Origin: a virus
Direction: 5' to 3' (one strand)
Virus record (IMG/VR): IMGVR_UViG_3300025759_000827
Coordinates: 1-21,560 of that record
Length of the DNA: 21,560 bases
Program-made: the position numbers and the translations under genes
The notes under the pieces: model-generated
What the model was told of the DNA's origin: nothing
Database searches by the model: none
The model's input: the letters and a program-made list of their open reading frames with translations, nothing else
Shown here: positions 6,615-14,270 of the stretch, piece by piece
Numbering within the stretch: the stretch's first letter is position 1
How the letters are laid out: every line of letters starts with the position of its first letter

Positions 6615-7313
6615 ATGCTCCTAGTAGATGACCGAGAAAACCCTAAAGTAGTTAATAAATTACTCATGCGTATGGGTAATGATAAGGTAAAAGTATGTAG
6701 ACTGCAAGCAGCAGATTATATTCTAGGTACTTGCGGTGTAGAGGCAAAAGAAATAAATGATTTATACCGTTCTATTATGGGGTTCGGGCGCACAAGAACT
6801 ATTGTTGCACAACTCAGAGATTTACAAGAAGAGTTCGAGAATCCTATGTTAGTGGTTTACGGTACAGAACTAAAACCTTTTATACCCGGCCGTAGGCCGA
6901 ACGCTAGGGAAACTGCTATGGAAATGGCTCGTATGAAAAAAGTAATACAGCAATTTAAGACTACATTCTATCAACGATTTCCAAAAATTAGATTTATGCA
7001 ATTAACTACTATGGATGATTTTACAGAGTGGTTAGTTGTAAACCACACACAACAAGATATGAAACTATACAAACAATCTCCTCATGTACAACAAGCAGTA
7101 AAAAAATCTGATTTAGACCCTCGCGTCAGGGCTTTGTCTAGTGTTGACGGTGTAACACCAACAATGGCAGAAGAGTTGTTAAAAGAGTTCGGTAGTATAC
7201 CTAGTCTGTTGAGGGCTAGAACTACACAAAAACAAATAACACAAATTAACGGCATAGGTAAAAAAAGAGCAAAGGCTATTCTATCTCTCAGAAAAAAGTT
7301 TAACTCAAACTAG
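6615..7313 (+). CDS. ERCC4/XPF-type structure-specific nuclease with HhH domain
   Basis: Product of 232 residues with no helicase domain, like the nuclease half of archaeal Hef/XPF. Nuclease motifs: VDDREN at 4-9 (D5, D6, E8), AADY (D34), and E43-A-K45-E-I-N-D49 followed by LYRSI, corresponding to the family's ERKxxxD motif with Ala in place of the Arg. Residues about 170-230 hold two helix-hairpin-helix units (SSVDGVTPTMAEELLKEFG and ITQINGIGKKRAKAILSL), the DNA-binding and dimerisation part of the family. It probably cuts branched DNA at replication forks or recombination intermediates. It has its own promoter-like element. Its last 14 bases overlap the end of the tail-hub gene on the opposite strand. 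Confidence 0.9.
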   Translation: MLLVDDRENPKVVNKLLMRMGNDKVKVCRLQAADYILGTCGVEAKEINDLYRSIMGFGRTRTIVAQLRDLQEEFENPMLVVYGTELKPFIPGRRPNARETAMEMARMKKVIQQFKTTFYQRFPKIRFMQLTTMDDFTEWLVVNHTQQDMKLYKQSPHVQQAVKKSDLDPRVRALSSVDGVTPTMAEELLKEFGSIPSLLRARTTQKQITQINGIGKKRAKAILSLRKKFNSN

Positions 7314-10300
7314 CAGTAAACTTACTTGCAGAAGAAGATGTGTGAGCAGATGCTCTTTGCATCTTAACATTTAGATTCTTAATAACTACGCTAGTTGTAT
7401 CTGCATTGTCATCTCCTATGGTTGGTTTTCTAGTTATTATTACCCTAATTTTATTACCGCCTTTGTTTAGACCGCTTACAGGTTGCTCAGGCATTATGTC
7501 TACGACTCTATTACTCACACCTGTTGGTATCTTTACCTCTGATGTTGTCTCTGTACCCGCTTGCTCATTAAATACAGTCACGTAGAGGACCGCATTCTTA
7601 CCGCCTACGGGTGTACTAGGGGCGTGGGTAGTTGTGGCCTGTATGCTCATCTTATTGCTTAAAATATCGTTAGGTACAATGAAGTGTGTCTCTAGAGATA
7701 CCTCTTGCGAATCTATTGAGAAGTCAGTACCTTGTAGACCTTTACCTGCGAACACGTAACCATCTGCTATCCTAGATGCTGTACCGGATACAGGAGTTAT
7801 CTGTACATCCATACCTTCTATACCACGCATTGTAGCAGGGGTTATAGATGGCTTCTGTTGACCTAATACAGAGAATGTAGCATCACCCGATAAATTGTCA
7901 TTTGTCAAATCCATTCTACCCTTAAAATTACCGTAAGATTTCTTACTCATCTTGTTTACTGTAAAACCACCAACTGTTTCGTAACCATCTCCTGTGTCTT
8001 TGAAACCATCACCTAAACTTTGGTCTATGCTAGGGTCGGTATCTTGGCTTGGTTTGTTAGAAGGCGGAGTTATACCTATACTTCCCCAATCGATAGGGGG
8101 ATTCTGTACGCTACCACCGTTACCAGTACCTAGTTGTAATCCGTCATTATCTTGGTTTAGAATGTAATCCAAAAGTCTTTGTGAAGATAGTGATTCGTCT
8201 CTTTCTAAGCGTAGTTTTACGTCATCTATATTACCCGCACTAACGCCCCAATCCACCTCTTGTATAACCATTGTTTCATTGTTCATTTCAAGACCTAAAT
8301 CAGTAACTTGTAAGTAAGTAGCAGGTACATAACTCAAATCCCTACATATTAATATCTTAGGTGCGTACCATTCAAGTCTACTAGTATCATCTCGGAATCC
8401 ACCGCCCATCTCTGTATATGGCCTCATACCTAGAGGGAAAATACTGTCAGCGTTAGTGTTGTAATTAGTTAGGATGTTAGCACCTTCAGGATTCCCGCAT
8501 CTATGACGTAGCAAAGCACGACAGTATTCTGCGTTGAAAGAAAATACTATTTTACCTTGTGCAGAAGAATAAGACTGTGGTATATCTATCTGATAGTAAC
8601 CACTATGTTTTACATCCTTAGAAGATGTATTATTACTTGGGGATGATGCTGTGTGTTCTAAAGTAGTAGAAAAATTGTAATCTGCTATATGTACTGTAAA
8701 CTCGGCAGTATCTATTGTAGCATCACTTTCTTGTGTTGATTTTAAATCTACCCATATCCTTAGATGTCTAGTAGTAGTATCACTAACTAAAGGTACATCG
8801 TTAGGTATATGTACTATCTGTACAGCGTGTGAAATAGAGTTGCTACCATACCAATAGTAATTGTTGTTCCAAGTTATATCACCTGAACCTGTCTCTTGGC
8901 TTATACCGTATCTATCTTCTATTGGGTCTACATCTGTACTCATGTTACCGTTTAGTGCGTTTACCATACCTTGGAATAATGCTCCACCTGTACCTATATA
9001 TGTCCAGTTTGTTACGTTTGCTACTGTGTCGTTGTTTCCTTGTAGCGCTATGTATGAGTCAGAAATATATCCGTATCTACCAGTATCAATCATTTTGTCT
9101 TGGTCGCCTGATGGCATTAATGGACTAACTTCCATACTTAAAGAATTGTCGCTGTAAGTATTGTATTGTTTTTGTGCTACAATTAACGCTTCCTTGCTGC
9201 TTGTAATCTTAGGATGTTCTAATATTTTCCAACGTGTGCTGTCTGTCAAATCTGTTGCAGGGTAATCTACAAACGCTTCATTATTGTTATAGTACACACG
9301 CACATTAGTTATTTGACCTGCTAATTTAGCACTCATCTTAGATATCAACATATTATCTCTGTCAAAGGATATACCTGAGTTATATTTAGGTCTGAACTCT
9401 ATTCTGTTGTCTCTACCTACTAATACCGAAAAAGTAGTTGCTAAAGAGTTTGTCGTACCGAATCCTGTTTTCTCTCTTATCTGTTTCAATGTACTACCTA
9501 AACTCTTGCCTCTACTGTCTACGATAGAACCGTAGGAATCATTACTACTTGTGTCGTTGTAAGTAGTCATTAAAGAAGTTACAGGTACGTTATTTATATC
9601 AAAAACTGATGTTAGTCTAGCCGAAGGCAACCATGTGTCCATAATAGATGCATTCCATAAGAATCTCATCTTGTCGTGATTCCAATAAGTACCACCGTTA
9701 GTATTTTCGTAGAAACCATCAACGTGCATCATTAGTCTTAGCATAAAAGAAGATGTTATGGTTGCGTGAACTTCAAATCTTTTAGGTGTAGTTTCTAAAG
9801 AAGTATCAGTTGTATAACTTGGTATTGCTCTAAGACCTACATCAGCCCAGTTCACAGTGTTTAGGTTTAATGCTTCGTATATCTTTTCTTCTCGTTCTTC
9901 TAATGTCAATCCTTTCCAAGATGCATCACCAGTAAATGTGTTAGCCGTAATTGCTCTAACCATACCTAATTGTACAGGTACGCTGTAAGAATCGGTAGTA
10001 GCCCAAGTTACTTCTGTACCGTTAATCATGTCACCGGCTTTTCTAGTTACTATTAAAGTAGTGTCAGAGTTTGCGCCAGTCTCAGCACCTACATTAGTAT
10101 TGTCACCTAATCTCAAAATAGTGTGTCTAGTAGTTGTACCACCCGAAGTAGTACGCTTTATTAACATTCCGGGTTTTAAGCCACTTTGTTCGTGTGTTTC
10201 CCCACTATTTACTATAACGGTAGCGTCCACACCTTCCCAAGTAATATTAGTAGGTGTATTATTGTTGCCTGAACTATCGTATTGAGTTTCTAATTTGTTC

Positions 10301-13300
10301 TCCCAAGAGAAGAAATGTTCGGTAACACCATCCTCATTACCGTTAGTTTCCATTACTATTTTTAATATACCTACACCACTATCATCATATTTTGCAGCAT
10401 CTTCTACTGTTACTCCTACGTCATATTTTATCAAACCTTCAGGTGATAACTGTGCGTCTGAAATCAATTTATCTTGGTTAGGATGCTCTTGTAATTCTTC
10501 TGTTGTTTGGTATGATGCCATAGCCTCAGACCAATAGTTATCTATGAGAGACGGGAATCCGTTTCTTGTAGCAACATAGTCCGATAAGTCGGTAGAGCCA
10601 CCGGATATTTGTCCTGTCTTACCACCATTTACATGAGTATTAAGGTTAAAAAAAGGTGATGAATCTATAACTATCATAGAACCTGCTTTATCTTCCCAAT
10701 CTTGATATGTAGACAAATCTTTATCGCTACCTGTTGTTGTACAATAAAAACCATTACCTGTGTTGATTGTAGTAGATACAAAGGTAGTATCAACGTCAAA
10801 ATGTGTGTTAGTAGATACTGCTGTTACTTTGTGTATACCATCATGGCTTGCTGTGTTTATCAAATGGATATAATCATTAGCAACAACTGAGCCGGTGTCA
10901 GATGTAGATATTCTTAGTTTACCGCTATTGTCGCTCAATGCCGATATAGATACTTTGTTTGCTAAGTCTGCCGGTTTGGAAAACGCTCCGCCCGTGATTG
11001 GGTCGTTTGTTACATCTAAATCCCATACTCTCAAATCGTCTCCTACTTTTAGAGATGCAAACTTATCTATATTTCCTTCTGCGTCAAATTGGTCTACGTA
11101 GAATAAATCAAAATCGTAATTTTCTGATACGGGATATTGTAGACCAAACTTTTGTTTTCTCGTAGAACCATCAGCATTAGCCTTACCATTATTTCTCATA
11201 TCAGACCAAAGTAACCAAAGATGTTTGTAGTCATCACTAATGTTCTGTACTTTTAAGATATAATTATTACTTGACACAGTATAAGAATTGTTGATATATT
11301 TACATCCTATCAATCTGTAACTACCACCTACAAAGGATTTTGCTTGATATACAAACTTTTCTTGATATACTTGACTTCCGGTAGCAGGGTTAGTCCATAT
11401 TTCTACTACGCCACTATCAGGAATATTATCGTATGTATCTTCTGCTATTATAACACTAGTAGATGTTTTACCAAAACTTTGATTTGTCATGTGTTGTTGT
11501 GCCAATGAATTATTAACAGGGTTTTCTTCTACCTTGCCAAAGTGATATTTGAACCATAGGCTTTGCGGTAAATCCCTCATCCACCTTGCATGTATAGCCC
11601 TGTATTGACTTTTTTGTGTGTTAGTAGTGTAGTGTCCCGACGTTTGCCCTGTGTCTTTAGACCATTGATATCTATTATCCCCTGTGAGCAATCCTGTATC
11701 ACTAGTTACATCTCCATAATCGGTATTGTTAGCAACCGAAGTGTATGTTTCGACAGCCCAAAGTACAGTAGGGTTTCCTGTCAGTTGACTTACCCCATCC
11801 ACAATATCAAAATAATTTCTAAACTTTACTACTCTTTTTACTTTGTGTCTTGCTTCGTAATATGCATAAAAACTAGTGCCTGAAAGTTGGTGGTCTTTGT
11901 CTCTTCTATTCATATAGAAATAATCCCCTACCTTTAGATTCGGGTCTGCATCAAATATAAAATTAAGTCTGTATGGTCCTGTGTTTGTATAATAACTAGA
12001 GGTAGGATTATCAGTATAAAAATCTTCCCATCCTATCAAAGAAACTGTACCATTACTGTAAACGGTAGGATTGTCGTTAAATGTGCCGTCGTCGTTCATG
12101 TAGGGCAAAACACCTTCATGTATACCGTAAGCACCTGCATATACGATATGTGCTGATTCAGGAGTATATACTAATTCCGCGTTAGTAAAGGTTATCTCTT
12201 CGTTAGAGATTGGGTCAACACTTTCTATTGTTACGGTAGTATCATTGTGGTTGCTAGTATTCTGTATGCTTATAGTGTCAGTAGCAGAAAGTCCGTGACT
12301 GCTTGTTGCTAGTATAGCGATAGTTTTAGTATTAGTCTCTGTACTACCGTCAGTATCCGCTATTCTTTTTTCGGTAAAACCAAGTATACCTACACCTTCA
12401 TAACTATCTTCTATATCGTTAGGTCCGGTGTTTGTGTTTTCATTATTGTACATCTGTATAGGATGTCCTGAACCTAACTGTGTTCTTTGTGTTGATGTTT
12501 CTAAGTAAGAGTTATCTTTGTCAAAACCTACGTTGTTATTCAGTAACTTTAACTTACCGCCACCAAGATACATAGCATCTCTAAAACCTTGTGCGTCGAA
12601 ATCCCAGTATGTAGTAGAGTCACCTGTTTCGTTTTCTGCTTTTTGTCCTACATCCCAAAGTGGTATCTGATTGTTTAATGCTTCCATAGAGTCAACTGCT
12701 CTTAACACAAGTTCTCTACTTCTACCTTTTTGATTGATAGCAAAAGTATCTACTGTACCTCTCCATACAGGTCTATCTATTCTTTTATCTTTATCACCAA
12801 AAACTAGTAAGTTCCAGTCTAGAGGTGTAGATGATACGAAAAGTCCCCGTAAGTTTAGTAAATAGTCTGTTGCCGCCTTACCTCTAGAACCTGATGACAA
12901 AGCAGCATCATCATGTAGTGCTATACTACAACTAGATATACCATTGTTTGCTTGCTTTATCTGCATCTTGTGTATTTGTACTTCGCTGCTAGATGTCATA
13001 TCATCTGATAAATATCTAACAAGACCTGCCCTATCTAGCATAAGATAAGAAACGTAACCATAGTTGCCATCTGATTCGTCAGACTCTATACTTAATTGAT
13101 AACCGTATATACCTGCGGCAGTAGGAGTACCACTCATACTTTCAGGAGATGTGTTTTGTTTTACACCATTTACGTACCAATCATATTCTGAGTTGGTATA
13201 ATCAAATACGAAATCCACATCTAACCAAGAATCATCATTAGTATAAGACCAACTGTTACCGCTTGTTAGTAGACCTTGAACGTCATAAGAGGTAGAGCCT

Positions 13301-14262
13301 GATGAGCCTGTGAATGTCTTTAAGTCTAAAGATTGTGTTATAGCGGCTGCACCTGTGTAACCTTCGTCATTTAACAACCCTGCTTGTGCGATAGGAAAAC
13401 CTATCTCGAACTTTACCTTTACATCATCCCAAGTTAAGGTACTAGAAGCGGCAAAAGCCCTAACTGCTATTCTTGTTGTAAACACATCACCATCTAATCT
13501 GCTGTTTAGAGGACCATCATATATAATAGCAGGTACATCAGGAGAGTCGTTGTCTATGTGTTTTCTAACTGTCTGTACACATAGGAATGGTTGTTTAGAC
13601 GGTGATGTTACTTCAGCAAATAGTTTTGCCGGAATCTTATCTGAAAAGGATGTTTGTTCTACTTGCTCTCCCATCCAAGACCCTGTAAGATGCGCTCTTT
13701 GTACGAAGTTACCTGTTGTAGATGTTTTACCTGCATCTTTAGCCTCATAGTTAGTGTTGTCGTATCTTTTCATGTCAGACCTACCAAACGAGGCATCGTT
13801 ATCACCAACAGGTACTATGTAAGATGCATCACTATTATGTCCGTTGATAAATCTTTGGTAGAAATCACTACCGTATGCAGAATCATTATTGAACTTATAT
13901 CTGTTTGCTACGTGACCGTCAGGATAGTTAAGATGTATTCTACCTTCCCATTGGTCACTACTTAATCTAGTATCGTCAAATGTCAACCACTCGAAGATAC
14001 CATCGTTTTGTAAATATTGATTTGCTGTTGTAGATACTTTGTTACCTGCGTTAGTATCTTGCGCTCTTTCTTCAACAGACCATCTATATCTAGGATTTAA
14101 GAATGCCTCACCGTTTAGAGGATTACCAAAGTGGCTGCTCAGGTGTGAGTAAGATGTATCGGATGGGCTGTTAGTATAATCACTTATTGCTCTCGCACCA
14201 TTGAAATCGTCATAGTATCCGGCAAGCCATACTTGATATTTCTTTTTTACTGTTCTTACCAT
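7300..14262 (-). CDS. Giant tail hub / tip (receptor-binding) protein, 2,320 aa
   Basis: Very large late protein immediately downstream of the tape measure, the place of the baseplate hub/tip gene in siphoviruses. Visible parts: a lectin- or LamG-like beta-sandwich at about 300-420 (WLDVDFVFDYTNSEYDWYVNG); a hub-like segment at about 497-526 (WRGTVDTFAINQKGRSRELVLRAVDSMEAL); two related beta-domains at about 655-700 and 1116-1162 (xDTISIQNTSNHNDTTVTIESV and NDYIHLINTASHDGIHKVTAV); a second hub-like segment at about 1650-1735 (TNVRVYYNN...); a closing hub motif at about 1983-2033 (IQEVDWGVSAGNIDDVKLRLERDESL); and a beta-rich C-terminus after about 2100. The hub fold seems split by long insertions. 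No separate distal-tail gene is seen, so that role may be included. Start: ATG at 14262 with GGTGAT five bases upstream; an in-frame TTG at 14265 lies just before it. Host adsorption is inferred. Confidence 0.8.
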   Translation of the reverse strand: MVRTVKKKYQVWLAGYYDDFNGARAISDYTNSPSDTSYSHLSSHFGNPLNGEAFLNPRYRWSVEERAQDTNAGNKVSTTANQYLQNDGIFEWLTFDDTRLSSDQWEGRIHLNYPDGHVANRYKFNNDSAYGSDFYQRFINGHNSDASYIVPVGDNDASFGRSDMKRYDNTNYEAKDAGKTSTTGNFVQRAHLTGSWMGEQVEQTSFSDKIPAKLFAEVTSPSKQPFLCVQTVRKHIDNDSPDVPAIIYDGPLNSRLDGDVFTTRIAVRAFAASSTLTWDDVKVKFEIGFPIAQAGLLNDEGYTGAAAITQSLDLKTFTGSSGSTSYDVQGLLTSGNSWSYTNDDSWLDVDFVFDYTNSEYDWYVNGVKQNTSPESMSGTPTAAGIYGYQLSIESDESDGNYGYVSYLMLDRAGLVRYLSDDMTSSSEVQIHKMQIKQANNGISSCSIALHDDAALSSGSRGKAATDYLLNLRGLFVSSTPLDWNLLVFGDKDKRIDRPVWRGTVDTFAINQKGRSRELVLRAVDSMEALNNQIPLWDVGQKAENETGDSTTYWDFDAQGFRDAMYLGGGKLKLLNNNVGFDKDNSYLETSTQRTQLGSGHPIQMYNNENTNTGPNDIEDSYEGVGILGFTEKRIADTDGSTETNTKTIAILATSSHGLSATDTISIQNTSNHNDTTVTIESVDPISNEEITFTNAELVYTPESAHIVYAGAYGIHEGVLPYMNDDGTFNDNPTVYSNGTVSLIGWEDFYTDNPTSSYYTNTGPYRLNFIFDADPNLKVGDYFYMNRRDKDHQLSGTSFYAYYEARHKVKRVVKFRNYFDIVDGVSQLTGNPTVLWAVETYTSVANNTDYGDVTSDTGLLTGDNRYQWSKDTGQTSGHYTTNTQKSQYRAIHARWMRDLPQSLWFKYHFGKVEENPVNNSLAQQHMTNQSFGKTSTSVIIAEDTYDNIPDSGVVEIWTNPATGSQVYQEKFVYQAKSFVGGSYRLIGCKYINNSYTVSSNNYILKVQNISDDYKHLWLLWSDMRNNGKANADGSTRKQKFGLQYPVSENYDFDLFYVDQFDAEGNIDKFASLKVGDDLRVWDLDVTNDPITGGAFSKPADLANKVSISALSDNSGKLRISTSDTGSVVANDYIHLINTASHDGIHKVTAVSTNTHFDVDTTFVSTTINTGNGFYCTTTGSDKDLSTYQDWEDKAGSMIVIDSSPFFNLNTHVNGGKTGQISGGSTDLSDYVATRNGFPSLIDNYWSEAMASYQTTEELQEHPNQDKLISDAQLSPEGLIKYDVGVTVEDAAKYDDSGVGILKIVMETNGNEDGVTEHFFSWENKLETQYDSSGNNNTPTNITWEGVDATVIVNSGETHEQSGLKPGMLIKRTTSGGTTTRHTILRLGDNTNVGAETGANSDTTLIVTRKAGDMINGTEVTWATTDSYSVPVQLGMVRAITANTFTGDASWKGLTLEEREEKIYEALNLNTVNWADVGLRAIPSYTTDTSLETTPKRFEVHATITSSFMLRLMMHVDGFYENTNGGTYWNHDKMRFLWNASIMDTWLPSARLTSVFDINNVPVTSLMTTYNDTSSNDSYGSIVDSRGKSLGSTLKQIREKTGFGTTNSLATTFSVLVGRDNRIEFRPKYNSGISFDRDNMLISKMSAKLAGQITNVRVYYNNNEAFVDYPATDLTDSTRWKILEHPKITSSKEALIVAQKQYNTYSDNSLSMEVSPLMPSGDQDKMIDTGRYGYISDSYIALQGNNDTVANVTNWTYIGTGGALFQGMVNALNGNMSTDVDPIEDRYGISQETGSGDITWNNNYYWYGSNSISHAVQIVHIPNDVPLVSDTTTRHLRIWVDLKSTQESDATIDTAEFTVHIADYNFSTTLEHTASSPSNNTSSKDVKHSGYYQIDIPQSYSSAQGKIVFSFNAEYCRALLRHRCGNPEGANILTNYNTNADSIFPLGMRPYTEMGGGFRDDTSRLEWYAPKILICRDLSYVPATYLQVTDLGLEMNNETMVIQEVDWGVSAGNIDDVKLRLERDESLSSQRLLDYILNQDNDGLQLGTGNGGSVQNPPIDWGSIGITPPSNKPSQDTDPSIDQSLGDGFKDTGDGYETVGGFTVNKMSKKSYGNFKGRMDLTNDNLSGDATFSVLGQQKPSITPATMRGIEGMDVQITPVSGTASRIADGYVFAGKGLQGTDFSIDSQEVSLETHFIVPNDILSNKMSIQATTTHAPSTPVGGKNAVLYVTVFNEQAGTETTSEVKIPTGVSNRVVDIMPEQPVSGLNKGGNKIRVIITRKPTIGDDNADTTSVVIKNLNVKMQRASAHTSSSASKFTASLS

Positions 14263-14270
14263 CAAATCAC

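Noticed and set aside
7300-14262. Possible intein or fused enzyme within the giant hub protein
   Set aside because: No intein block motifs (N-terminal Cys/Ser splice block, His-Asn end) and no peptidase or glycosidase signature were found by eye; its length is explained by repeated beta-domains.
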